DNA of 64,000 nt from Nonomuraea guangzhouensis (GTDB lineage: Bacteria > Actinomycetota > Actinomycetes > Streptosporangiales > Streptosporangiaceae): NCBI RefSeq assembly GCF_019396345.1, contig NZ_JAHKRM010000002.1, forward strand, positions 248,001-312,000, in the 5' to 3' direction. Both the position numbers and the translations under genes were made by a program. This document shows, piece by piece, positions 35,191 through 43,181 of this stretch. The notes under the pieces are model-generated. The model had not been told where the DNA came from and did not search any database. It was given only the letters and a program-made list of their open reading frames with translations. How positions within the stretch are numbered: position 1 is the stretch's first letter; each line of letters starts with the position of its first letter.

Positions 35191-36453
35191 TCAACCGCTG
35201 TGGTGGACGAACGCCGGAGTCAGCGTGGGATTGTCGTAGTAGCGGTGGAAAACGCGTGTGGCGCCGCCGGAGATCGGCGGCACGATCCACGACCAGTCCG
35301 CCGGGCAGACGCGCCCCGCCTTCTCCTCCCGCTCCAGGTGCGTGAGGAACCGGTTCGACTCCGTATGGTGGTCGGTCATCGTGACCCCCGCCTGCTCGAA
35401 CGAGTGCAACACGGCCACGTTCAGCTCGACCAGCGCGTGGTCCCGCCACAGGGACCGGTCGGTGGCGGTGTTCAGCCTGAGACGCTCGGCGACCACGGGC
35501 AGCTGGTCGTAGCGGTCGACGTCGGCGAGGTTGCGGGCGCCGATCTCCGCCCCCATGTACCAGCCGTTGAAGGGCGCGCACGGATAGCACAACCCGCCGA
35601 TCTCCAGGCACATGCCGGAAATGGCCGGCACGGCATGCCAGCGTAGCCCCAGCTCGGCGAACCACGGATATTCCGGATGCGTGAGGGGCACCTCCAGAAC
35701 CGCGTCGCCCGGCAGATTACACAGCAGCGGCCGCCCTGCCGCCGGCTGGATGACCAGTGGCAGCACGTCGAACCTCCCCTCCCCGCCACGCCAGCCGAGC
35801 CCCCTGACCATCGTGGTGAAGTCGGCGTGGCGGGGATCCCCGACGATCGAGCCGTCCCGCAGGCGATGACCGGCGTACCGGATGAGCTGCTCGTTCAGCA
35901 CCCGGGGCCCGCGCCTGGCCGGCGTGTCCGGCGGGAACACGGTGACCGTCGGCCGAATCCGCCCATCACCGGTCGCGGCGCGCAGATGGGCCACACACTC
36001 GATGGCCACGCCCTCGGCGCTGTGCACCTGCCTGCGGTCGCGCACTCTCAACGACCGCCAGTAGAGCCGCCCGATGCAGCGGCTGCTGTTACGCCAGGCC
36101 ACCCTGGCCCCGAACTGAAGCTCCTCGAACGTATGGACGTAGGTCCCATGACGGGCCACGTCCCTGGCGACCTCACGCAGCCGCGCGTGCACGTCGCCGG
36201 CGCTGGGGTTCTCGGCGTGGAAGAGCCTGATGAAGCGCTCCGCCTCGCGGATGTCGATCGTGTGCTCGATGAAGGTCTGTACGGCGATGGCATCGAAGGG
36301 ACGCAGGGACCTGATCCAGGTACGCAACGCAGTAACCAGCACTTTTCCATCAACGGAGCGCCCCGCCGATTCCGGGTCGGCGGCACCTCCTTGCAGGCGG
36401 CGCCCTCTCCACACCGCCTTCACAACGGGACCGCAGCTCCTGCCATCCTTCAC
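35191..36453 (-). CDS. nos: Bacterial nitric oxide synthase oxygenase
   Basis: Heme-thiolate enzyme that oxidises L-arginine to citrulline and NO. The heme-ligating Cys is C126 in AWRNSSRCIGRLYW. Substrate and pterin region: PFNGWYMGAEIGARNLADVDRYDQLP, with the arginine-binding Glu. It ends DWSWIVPPISGGATRVFHRYY, typical of the family. No reductase domain, as usual in bacteria, and no dedicated reductase gene nearby. The reading from GTG at 36453 gives 420 residues, about 50 more at the N-terminus than typical NOS; a start at GTG 36342 is possible, so the first 37 residues are uncertain. Confidence 0.92.
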   Translation of the reverse strand: MKDGRSCGPVVKAVWRGRRLQGGAADPESAGRSVDGKVLVTALRTWIRSLRPFDAIAVQTFIEHTIDIREAERFIRLFHAENPSAGDVHARLREVARDVARHGTYVHTFEELQFGARVAWRNSSRCIGRLYWRSLRVRDRRQVHSAEGVAIECVAHLRAATGDGRIRPTVTVFPPDTPARRGPRVLNEQLIRYAGHRLRDGSIVGDPRHADFTTMVRGLGWRGGEGRFDVLPLVIQPAAGRPLLCNLPGDAVLEVPLTHPEYPWFAELGLRWHAVPAISGMCLEIGGLCYPCAPFNGWYMGAEIGARNLADVDRYDQLPVVAERLRLNTATDRSLWRDHALVELNVAVLHSFEQAGVTMTDHHTESNRFLTHLEREEKAGRVCPADWSWIVPPISGGATRVFHRYYDNPTLTPAFVHHSG

Positions 36454-36528
36454 CGTCCGACAGCCGTTTGTCCCGGCAAATCAAAAATCCAGTGATCTTA
36501 TGACTACAAAGCGTGAATGACGGCGTGT

Positions 36529-37083
36529 TCAGGTTCGTCGGACCATGGGGCGCACCGTGCCGGCATGATCTCCTGCTTCGGTGAGCGCCTGTGATGCGTC
36601 CTGACGTGCGCTTCCCCGCCAGCCGCAAGCACATACGGCCACGTAACCTTCACCGCCTCCGGCCCGTTCCTCCGCCCATCCGATGTGCTTCACGTCTGTC
36701 TCGCGCAGGAGGAGAACAGCCGTCCCCACCAGCACCATCCCTCCACCTGCCACGAACCCGCCGAGCATCCCGAGGAAACCAGCGTCCGAGGCCTCCTCAA
36801 TCAGATATGCACCCGAACGGGACAGATGCGCGAGGAGCACGACAAGAGCAAGCGCGCCACCGCCGCCCACGGCCGCCAGGCCCCACGTCATGCGGAGGGC
36901 CCGTGAGATGCGCCCGAGGACGGCGGGGATGACAACGACGTCTACTCCGATGATGGCGCCTCCGAGTACATGAGGCGTGAGCATCGGGTGCCAGAAGGGG
37001 CGTGCGATGAGAGCAACTGCCACACCGGCGAGCATCAAGCCGCCTGCGGCCAGGGCAAGCGCGGGACGCCTGTCTAGGATCAT
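36529..37083 (-). CDS. Membrane protein with C-terminal Cys/His tail
   Basis: 184-residue protein with four transmembrane segments (about 8-27, 36-57, 66-85, 103-124). The cytoplasmic C-terminus contains VCACGWRGSARQDASQALTEAGDHAG, a CxC-x-Trp plus downstream His arrangement that may bind zinc. Function unknown. The ATG at 37083 has GGGGGAGG upstream. It precedes the nos gene on the same strand by 75 nt. A strong terminator separates it from the tRNA gene further upstream. Confidence 0.75.
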   Translation of the reverse strand: MILDRRPALALAAGGLMLAGVAVALIARPFWHPMLTPHVLGGAIIGVDVVVIPAVLGRISRALRMTWGLAAVGGGGALALVVLLAHLSRSGAYLIEEASDAGFLGMLGGFVAGGGMVLVGTAVLLLRETDVKHIGWAEERAGGGEGYVAVCACGWRGSARQDASQALTEAGDHAGTVRPMVRRT

Positions 37084-37146
37084 GGTTCCTCCCCCGCCCA
37101 GAACAACGGAACTTGGGAGAGGTTGGTGCCTGGTTTCCGGAACGAC

Positions 37147-37182
37147 TCAGGCCCCCTTCCTTGATCCAGGAAGAGGGCCTGA
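37147..37182 (-). terminator. Strong hairpin downstream of tRNA-Asn
   Basis: Fourteen of fifteen positions pair between 37147-37161 and 37168-37182, with a 6-nt loop. It lies 5 nt beyond the tRNA 3' end and would end the tRNA transcript. Confidence 0.8.
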
Positions 37183-37187
37183 TGTTG

Positions 37188-37259
37188 CTCCCGCGATAGG
37201 ACTCGAACCTATAACCTGCCGGTTAACAGCCGGCTGCTCTGCCGTTGAGCTACGCGGGA
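37188..37259 (-). tRNA. tRNA-Asn (GTT)
   Basis: A 72-nt cloverleaf on the minus strand: acceptor TCCCGCG/CGCGGGA with discriminator G, D arm GCTC/GAGC, anticodon stem GCCGG/CCGGC with loop CTGTTAA (anticodon GTT), five-base variable loop, and T arm ATAGG/CCTAT with loop TTCGAGT. CCA is not encoded. Confidence 0.97.
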
Positions 37260-37386
37260 TCGAACGTTTCGCGCCGGTCGGCGGGCCTTGCGGTCCGCTT
37301 CCCCTGCGCGCAGGAATAGATTAGCGCACTCCAGGAGTGCGTGTCGCATCGTCATCGGGGTAGTCCGGAGACAGCGGAGGTGCAAT

Positions 37387-37701
37387 ATGCGTTATCGAAT
37401 GACGTTCGCCATTGGGCTCGCTGTCGGCTACGTCCTGGGCAGCCGGGCTGGTCGCGAACGCTATGAGCAGATCAAGCGGGCGGCCCAGCGTGTTGCCGAC
37501 AGTCCCAGGTTCCAGGAGACCGCGGGGGTGGTCGGCGCGCAGGTGTCCAAGGCGGCCGGAGTGGCCAGGTCGAAGGTGGGTGACACGCTCCAGCATCGGA
37601 TCCCGTTCCTCAACAAGCACGACCACGCCGACACCGGCACCGGCTGGCCCGGCGAACAGGTCAACGAGAAGAAGGCCAACGAAACCGGCATCCCCTACTG
37701 A
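37387..37701 (+). CDS. YtxH-like small membrane-anchored protein
   Basis: 104-residue protein with one N-terminal hydrophobic segment (MTFAIGLAVGYVLGSRAGRERYEQI) followed by an amphipathic helix region and a polar tail. The GYVLGSRAGRERYEQI start is common in small actinobacterial proteins of the YtxH type; function unknown. The ATG at 37387 has GGAGGT upstream. Divergent from tRNA-Asn. It is followed by a perfect 12-bp hairpin terminator. Confidence 0.78.
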   Translation: MRYRMTFAIGLAVGYVLGSRAGRERYEQIKRAAQRVADSPRFQETAGVVGAQVSKAAGVARSKVGDTLQHRIPFLNKHDHADTGTGWPGEQVNEKKANETGIPY

Positions 37702-37710
37702 GCCGGTCAA

Positions 37711-37737
37711 CCCCGGGCATGGCACCCATGCCCGGGG
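37711..37737 (+). terminator. Terminator hairpin after the YtxH-like gene
   Basis: Perfect 12-bp stem (CCCCGGGCATGG / CCATGCCCGGGG) with a CAC loop, 9 nt after the stop codon. It also faces the convergent gene at 37767 and may serve both strands. Confidence 0.75.
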
Positions 37738-37761
37738 AACGGGGAACGGGGAACAGGGAAC
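37734..37761. repeat. Four tandem GGGGAAC heptamers
   Basis: GGGGAAC three times and then AGGGAAC, starting at the edge of the terminator stem. Short simple repeat between two convergent genes; probably slippage-derived. Confidence 0.8.
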
Positions 37762-37766
37762 AGCAC

Positions 37767-38240
37767 TCACACGCCCATGCTGCGCCGTACGCCCTCAAGG
37801 GCCTGTTCGGCCTGTGCCCGCACGCCCGGGTCGTCCGGGTCGAGACCTTCGTCGAAGACGAGGGTCCAGCCCAGCATCTCGCCGCCGGGCCGCCGCCTGG
37901 CCACCAGGCGCACCCCGCCACGCCCGGGCAGGTCCACGTGCTTGTTCACCACGATGGTGGCGTTGACCCGCTCCCGCACCGTCTCGGGCAGCAGGCGCGG
38001 CTCCGGCAGCAGCACGCGGTGCCTCTCGCCGGACATGGTCAGGACGTTCAGCCCCTCCTCGTCCCAGGAGGCCCGGTCGATCGTCTCGTACGGCACGCGG
38101 ACCCCGCCGGGCAGGTGCAGCGCCAGGTTCGTGGCCACCACGTGCCCGTCGCCGGTGGCGGCGAAGGTCAGCACCCGCTCCCCCGGCTCGGTGACCAGGG
38201 CCTTGCGGGCGTCGGCGGGCAGGCGGCGAAGGATGCTCAT
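37767..38240 (-). CDS. Conserved actinobacterial protein of unknown function
   Basis: 157-residue soluble protein. It opens MSILRRLPADARKALVTEPGERVLTFAATGDG and is rich in beta-strand-like segments with a central VPYETIDRASWDEEGLNVL; this resembles a PH-like domain, but I do not recognise a family with certainty. No cofactor motif is visible. It starts within the stop codon of the MGH1-type glycosidase gene (ATGA), so the two are cotranslated. Confidence 0.72.
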   Translation of the reverse strand: MSILRRLPADARKALVTEPGERVLTFAATGDGHVVATNLALHLPGGVRVPYETIDRASWDEEGLNVLTMSGERHRVLLPEPRLLPETVRERVNATIVVNKHVDLPGRGGVRLVARRRPGGEMLGWTLVFDEGLDPDDPGVRAQAEQALEGVRRSMGV

Positions 38241-39511
38241 TCCTTCACGCTATCGGCGAGCAGGTCCAGGGTCAGCGCCGCACTCCAGGAGAAGTCCCGG
38301 CACCCCCGCCCGCTGCCGTCGAACGGGTCGAAGCACTCGCGGAACCCGGCCTGCCTGACCAGGCGGAGCGTGCCGTTGGTGAGCTGCTGGCTGAGCGAGT
38401 CGAGCGCGTGCACGCCGGCGGCCCGGCGCAGCAGCCAGTTGGTGTTCACCCAGGACGGGCCGCGCCAGTAGCGGGTGCGGTCGAACTGGGTCGCGCGGAT
38501 CTCGCAGCTGGGCACCGGGTAGCCGGTGGCGCCCATGAACCTGGCCGATTCGAGCACGTCGATGGCCGCCTGGACGCGGTCGCTCGGCAGGCCGGGGTCG
38601 AGCAGGGGGCCGAAGCCGCCGACCGTACAGACGCGGATGAGCCGGTCGGCCCGCAGGTCGCGGGCGTAGAAGCAGCCGTCCCAGAGGCGGTCGAGGAGTG
38701 CCTGCCTGATGCGTTCGGCCTGCTCGGTGTGGGGCACCGGGTCGGCGCGGGCCAGCGGCGCCAGGTCGGCCAGGGCCAGGCAGGAGGCGAGCCAGATCCC
38801 GTTGAACATCGGGTCCTCGATGGCGAACGGGTGCTCGTCGCGCAGGTATTCGGACCGGTAGCCGGCGTTGCGGTATCGCAGGGCCAGCCAGACGTAGCGG
38901 TCGTGGTCGCTGTCGGGGTGGCGCTCGTCGAGTTCGACGTTGCGGTAGCCGTACCTGATCTCGGGCAGCGCGGCCAGCGCCTGGTCCCAGGCCGGGCTGT
39001 CGTCCATGCCCGACTCCCAGGGGTGCACGATCGCGGCCAGCCCCGAGCCGCCGAGGTCGCGCGCGGCGGCCAGGTAGGCGTGCTGGGCGGCCAGCGCCGG
39101 AAACGCTCGCCTGACGAAGTCGGCGTCCCCGGTGTGCCGGTAGAGCCACCACAGGGCCAGCGCCTGCAGCGGTGGCGAGGTGAGACCCGAGGTGAGCACG
39201 CGCGGCGCGGCGTCGTGGTCCTGCGAGCGCCAGACCGAAGGGCCCGGGAAGTACGCCTCGGGAGTGTGGAAGACGATGTGCGGCACCATGCCGGTCGCCC
39301 ACTGCCCGGCCAGCAGGCTGAGCAGCTCGGCTCTGGCCCGGTCCGGCCGGTACCTGGCCAGACCGATCACCACGAACGCCGAGTCCCAGCTCCACTGGTG
39401 CGGGTAGAGACCTGGTGCGGGCACGGTGGAGGTTCCCGTCCAGTTCGCCTCGAGCACGGACATCGCCTCGCGCCCGAGCGCGGCGTCGTCAACCGCCGGC
39501 CGCGCCTCCAT
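38237..39511 (-). CDS. MGH1-type glycosidase (glucosylglycerate/mannosylglycerate hydrolase-like)
   Basis: 424-residue cytoplasmic (alpha/alpha)6 glycosidase. Signatures of the GH63/MGH1 group are LYPHQWSWDSAFVVIGLARY near the N-terminus, LTSGLTSPPLQALALWWLY, WESGMDDSPAWD, and RYWRGPSWVNTNWLL near the C-terminus, with acidic residues in the usual places. Characterised relatives hydrolyse glucosylglycerate or mannosylglycerate. No signal peptide, which fits an intracellular compatible-solute role. Start chosen at ATG 39511; the longer frame is antisense to the small membrane gene. Translationally coupled to the following 157-residue protein. Confidence 0.87.
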   Translation of the reverse strand: MEARPAVDDAALGREAMSVLEANWTGTSTVPAPGLYPHQWSWDSAFVVIGLARYRPDRARAELLSLLAGQWATGMVPHIVFHTPEAYFPGPSVWRSQDHDAAPRVLTSGLTSPPLQALALWWLYRHTGDADFVRRAFPALAAQHAYLAAARDLGGSGLAAIVHPWESGMDDSPAWDQALAALPEIRYGYRNVELDERHPDSDHDRYVWLALRYRNAGYRSEYLRDEHPFAIEDPMFNGIWLASCLALADLAPLARADPVPHTEQAERIRQALLDRLWDGCFYARDLRADRLIRVCTVGGFGPLLDPGLPSDRVQAAIDVLESARFMGATGYPVPSCEIRATQFDRTRYWRGPSWVNTNWLLRRAAGVHALDSLSQQLTNGTLRLVRQAGFRECFDPFDGSGRGCRDFSWSAALTLDLLADSVKE

Positions 39512-39551
39512 CAACCCACTATGCGCCGCCGAGCCGCAGGAAGCCAGGTCG

Positions 39552-39707
39552 CTACGTACGGACCCACTTGGACACGAGCATGATCCCGAAGGCCACGGCA
39601 CCGATGATGAGGCCCCACTTGAGCAGCGTGAAGGCGAAGCCCACAAGGGGGCCGATGAGGATGAACACGGCGATGATCGCCAGGATTGCGAGAAGTATGC
39701 GTCCCAT
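39552..39707 (-). CDS. Very small two-helix membrane protein
   Basis: 51-residue hydrophobic protein (MGRILLAILAIIAVFILIGP, then GFAFTLLKWGLIIGAVAFGIMLV) ending KWVRT. Two membrane helices; function unknown. A longer start at 39770 is possible but adds an unlikely N-terminus. 40 nt upstream of the glycosidase start on the same strand. Confidence 0.6.
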   Translation of the reverse strand: MGRILLAILAIIAVFILIGPLVGFAFTLLKWGLIIGAVAFGIMLVSKWVRT

Positions 39708-39793
39708 GCCCAAGACGCTACGAGATCCTTTAAGCGAATTGCAGGTGAGACAGGGTTGAATCAGGGACAAGTCAGGGTCCTCCCTACCTTCGG

Positions 39794-39809
39794 AACCAAC
39801 CGGTCGGTT
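39794..39809. promoter_or_regulatory. Imperfect palindrome upstream of the PknG operon
   Basis: AACCAACCGGTCGGTT: 16 bp with one mismatched pair around a central ACCGGT. It lies 56 nt before the first gene of the kinase operon and is a candidate operator. No confident -35/-10 pair is visible nearby. Confidence 0.35.
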
Positions 39810-39864
39810 TCACCGTTTAGCCGGTAGACAACGGGGCGCGGGGGCCCGTATCACGGGGAGCGTG

Positions 39865-41052
39865 ATGAGTCTCGGACCACCCATGAGCAGGGAGGGCGCG
39901 GAGTACGCGCTGCGCGCTCGTTCCGACGAGCGCGACCGCATCTCCGGCGACCTGCTCGATCTTGAAGCGCACACCACCTATCAATTACTCAAGGGCGCCT
40001 CCTTACGCGGCCCGACCCAGACCCGCTGGGCCGCCGCGCAGGGCGCGCTCGCCACGTTGTGGGCGCTTTACGACACCTACCGGGGCGTATTACGTACGGC
40101 CGAGCAGGTCAAGGGCCCCCGCGGCCGCCTCGGCGCGGAGCAGCTCGCCACCTTGACCGAGCTGCTGTCCGGCCGCTCGGTGGTCCTGAAGGCCGCCGCC
40201 AAGCCGGTCGAGGAACGCTCCCTGCTGCCCCAGGCGGACGAGCGGCTCACCCTGGACGAGACCGTCACCCGGATGGACGCCGCCTTCCAGCTGGCCACGG
40301 ACGTGCTGACCGAGATCGACACGGTCTGGTCCGCGGCGCTGCCCCGCCTCGACGCCGCCGACGCCGAGCTGCGCGTGGTGAGCGACCTGCAGCGGCAGCT
40401 CGGCGAGACCCTCGATCTGACCCAGGCGGAGGCCGAGCTGAAGCGGATGCGCGCCGCCGTACTGGAAGATCCCCTCGGCTCGGCCCCACCCGACCACGAG
40501 CTGGCCCGCGTCACCGGCGCCCTGGCGAGCACCCGCGCGGACCTGGAGCAGGCGTTGCGGGTCAGCCAGGAGTACGGCAGGCGGCGCGAGGAGCTGGCGG
40601 CCGCGCTGGACCGGGTACGGGCGGCCGAGAGCGACGCCAGGGTGGCCCACGGCACGGTCGTCGCCAAGATCGCCCTGCCGCCGCAGGCACAGCCGCGGAG
40701 CAAGGTGGACGCGCTGGCCGGCGAACTCGACGCGCTCGACGCCTCGACCGGCACCTGGCTCGACAGGTCCGGCCGGCTGACGGCGCTGGAGCAGGGCGTC
40801 GAGCAGGCCGCCCAGCAGGCGGGGGCCACGGCGAAGGCGCTGTTGGGGCTGATCGGCCGGCGGAACGAACTGCGCGGACTGCTCGGCGCGTGCCAGGCGA
40901 TGGCGGTCCGCAAGGGCCTGGCGGAGGACCCGGACGCCACCGGGCTGTACGAGCGGGCGCGGCTGCTGCTGTGGAGCGCTCCCTGTGATCTGACGAAGGC
41001 GGCACAAGCCGTCGACCTGTACCAGCGTGCGATCCACGGAGGTGGCCGATGA
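39865..41052 (+). CDS. Coiled-coil protein opening the PknG operon
   Basis: 395-residue, almost entirely helical protein with long heptad-like stretches (for example RDRISGDLLDLEAHTTYQLL, AEAELKRMRAAVLEDPLG, RREELAAALDRVRAAESDAR). No membrane segment, signal peptide or catalytic motif is visible. It is probably a cytoplasmic scaffold or adaptor. The ATG at 39865 has GGGGAG upstream; a GTG one codon earlier is also possible. Its stop overlaps the kinase start by ATGA. I do not recognise the family; the operon position suggests a structural role in the kinase complex (inference). Confidence 0.78.
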   Translation: MSLGPPMSREGAEYALRARSDERDRISGDLLDLEAHTTYQLLKGASLRGPTQTRWAAAQGALATLWALYDTYRGVLRTAEQVKGPRGRLGAEQLATLTELLSGRSVVLKAAAKPVEERSLLPQADERLTLDETVTRMDAAFQLATDVLTEIDTVWSAALPRLDAADAELRVVSDLQRQLGETLDLTQAEAELKRMRAAVLEDPLGSAPPDHELARVTGALASTRADLEQALRVSQEYGRRREELAAALDRVRAAESDARVAHGTVVAKIALPPQAQPRSKVDALAGELDALDASTGTWLDRSGRLTALEQGVEQAAQQAGATAKALLGLIGRRNELRGLLGACQAMAVRKGLAEDPDATGLYERARLLLWSAPCDLTKAAQAVDLYQRAIHGGGR

Positions 41053-43181
41053 CCGGATGCGCTCAGCCAGGCTGTACGGGCACGATCGAAGACGGCTACT
41101 GCGACCTGTGCGGGCACGCGGCGGCGGCCGCCACGTCCGTGTCCACCCCCTCATCGTCGGCCTCCTCGCCGTCCCCGGACACCCGGCCGGTGAGCCGGCC
41201 GATGACCGGCCCGCTGAGCAGTGGCCGGTCGCGGGCCGGCGTGCTGGGCGACCTCGCCGACCTGCCGTCGGTGCCCTACCGGGACCCGGCCAGCGCGATC
41301 ATGGCCAATCCCGAGGTGCCGGAGGAGAAGCGGTTCTGCGCCAACCCGGCGTGCGGCGAGCCGGTCGGCCGCTCCAGGCAGGGACGCGCCGGGCTGCCCG
41401 ACGGGTTCTGCCCGCACTGCCGTACCCAGTTCTCCTTCACCCCCAAGCTGGGCCAGGACGACCTGGTGGCGGGCCAGTACCGGGTGCTGGGCTGCCTGGC
41501 GCACGGCGGCCTCGGCTGGATCTACCTGGCCGCCGACGAGAACCTCGACGGCCGCTGGGTGGTGCTCAAGGGCCTGCTGAACACCGCCGACGCCGAGGCG
41601 CTGGCGGCGGCGGAGGCCGAGCGGAAGTTCCTCACCACCGTCGACCACCCGAACATCGTCAAGATCATCAACTTCCAGCGCTCCGCCGGCCTCGGCTACA
41701 TCGTCATGGAGTACGTCGGCGGCCAGTCGCTGCACGAGCTGCGCCGCCAGGGCCCGTTGCCGCTGCGCGAGACGCTGATGTACGGGCGGGAGATCCTGCG
41801 CGCGTTCGGCTACCTGCACGAGCAGGGCCTGGTCTACTGCGACCTCAAACCGGCCAACGTGATCAGGGTCGGCAAGCGGCTCAAGCTCATCGACCTGGGC
41901 GCGGTCCAGCGCGTCGGCTCGCCGCCGGGCACGTCCTGGGCCACGGTCGGCTACCACGCGCCCGAGCTCGACACCCGGCCCTCGTCCGTCGCCTCCGACC
42001 TGTACACGGTGGCCAGGACGCTGGCGGTGCTGACCATCCCGTCGTTCAGCCCGGCCAAGGGCGGCGCGGAGAACCCGCTGCCGGCGGACTGCGGCAACGA
42101 GTCGTTCGCCCGGCTGCTGCGGCGGGCGACCGCGCCGGATCCCGCCGCCAGGTTCCAGAGCGCGGAGGAGATGGAGGAACAGCTCGTCGGCGTGCTGCGC
42201 GAGGTCAGCGCGGTGACGGAGGGCGTGCCGTACCCCGCGCAGTCGTCGATGTTCGGGCCCGAGCGGCTCGCGGCGGGGGCGGCGCTGGCCGCCGACCGCG
42301 GGCGGGTGTTCGACGGGCTCGACCCGCTGGAGGCGGCGGCCGCGCTGCCGGTGCCGCTGGCCGACCCCGCCGACCCGGCGGCGGGCGCGCTGGCCGGCCT
42401 GGTCGGCCGCGATCCCGACGTCCTGGTCAGCCAGGTCGAGGGGATGGCTCGGACGCCCGAGACGCTGCTGACCAAGGCCCGGCTCCTCGCCGAACAGGGC
42501 TCGGACCAGGCGCTCCAGGCGCTGGACGAGGCCGAGCGGGCACGGCCCGGCGACTGGCGGGTGACCTGGTACCGGGCCGTTCACCTGCTGGCCGCGCGGC
42601 AGGCCGGCCGGGCGGCGCAGATCTTCGACGAGTGCTTCTCGCTGCTGCCCGGCGAGTGCGCGCCCAAGCTGGGGCTGGCGTTCGCGCTGGAGTGCATGGG
42701 CGACGACCCGGTCCGCTGGTACGAGAGCGTGTGGCGTACCGACCACTCCTATGTGAGCGCCGCGTTCGGGCTGGCCAGGGCGGGCCGGATCGGGGTGCTC
42801 GACGAGGTGCCCGTCACCTCCAGCCACCGGGTGGCCGCGCAGCTCGCGGTCGTGGCCTCGGTGGCCAGAGCGCCCGGCGCCGACCCGGGCAAGCCGAACG
42901 AGCTGTCGGCCGCGGCCGACCGCCTCGACGACCTCACCCACCTCGACCCGCGCCGCCGCGAGCTGCTCATCGCCGAGCTGCTGGAGAGCGCTCTGTCCTG
43001 GCTCGACAGCGGTAAGCCGCCCGCCGGGCTGAAACTGGCGGGCGCCGAGTTCACCGAACCCGGTGTACGCAAACGGCTGGAAGGCATCTTCCGCCGCCTG
43101 GCCGTGGCCGCGAGCTCCCGCCAGGAGCGCCAGACCCTCGTCGACCAGGCCAACGCCGTGCGGCCCCGGACGTGGGTGTGA
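41049..43181 (+). CDS. pknG: PknG-family serine/threonine protein kinase
   Basis: 710-residue soluble kinase. N-terminal zinc ribbon (C4, C9, C18, C21: GYCDLCG), a disordered Ser/Pro linker, then a rubredoxin-like CANPACGEP...GFCPHCRTQFSF module at about 96-132. Kinase domain about 140-385: Gly loop AHGGLGWIYLA, lysine in WVVLKGL, catalytic VYCDLKPANV and metal site LIDLGAV, the last as in M. tuberculosis PknG. C-terminal TPR-like helices to residue 710. In mycobacteria PknG responds to amino acids through GlnH/GlnX and controls 2-oxoglutarate metabolism through GarA. GlnX- and GlnH-like genes lie downstream in the same operon, supporting the assignment. Extra N-terminal zinc ribbon is shared with two operon partners. 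Confidence 0.94.
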   Translation: MTGCAQPGCTGTIEDGYCDLCGHAAAAATSVSTPSSSASSPSPDTRPVSRPMTGPLSSGRSRAGVLGDLADLPSVPYRDPASAIMANPEVPEEKRFCANPACGEPVGRSRQGRAGLPDGFCPHCRTQFSFTPKLGQDDLVAGQYRVLGCLAHGGLGWIYLAADENLDGRWVVLKGLLNTADAEALAAAEAERKFLTTVDHPNIVKIINFQRSAGLGYIVMEYVGGQSLHELRRQGPLPLRETLMYGREILRAFGYLHEQGLVYCDLKPANVIRVGKRLKLIDLGAVQRVGSPPGTSWATVGYHAPELDTRPSSVASDLYTVARTLAVLTIPSFSPAKGGAENPLPADCGNESFARLLRRATAPDPAARFQSAEEMEEQLVGVLREVSAVTEGVPYPAQSSMFGPERLAAGAALAADRGRVFDGLDPLEAAAALPVPLADPADPAAGALAGLVGRDPDVLVSQVEGMARTPETLLTKARLLAEQGSDQALQALDEAERARPGDWRVTWYRAVHLLAARQAGRAAQIFDECFSLLPGECAPKLGLAFALECMGDDPVRWYESVWRTDHSYVSAAFGLARAGRIGVLDEVPVTSSHRVAAQLAVVASVARAPGADPGKPNELSAAADRLDDLTHLDPRRRELLIAELLESALSWLDSGKPPAGLKLAGAEFTEPGVRKRLEGIFRRLAVAASSRQERQTLVDQANAVRPRTWV

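Noticed and set aside
37188..37400. Integration site at tRNA-Asn
   Set aside because: No integrase, no direct repeat of the tRNA 3' end, and ordinary genes on both sides.
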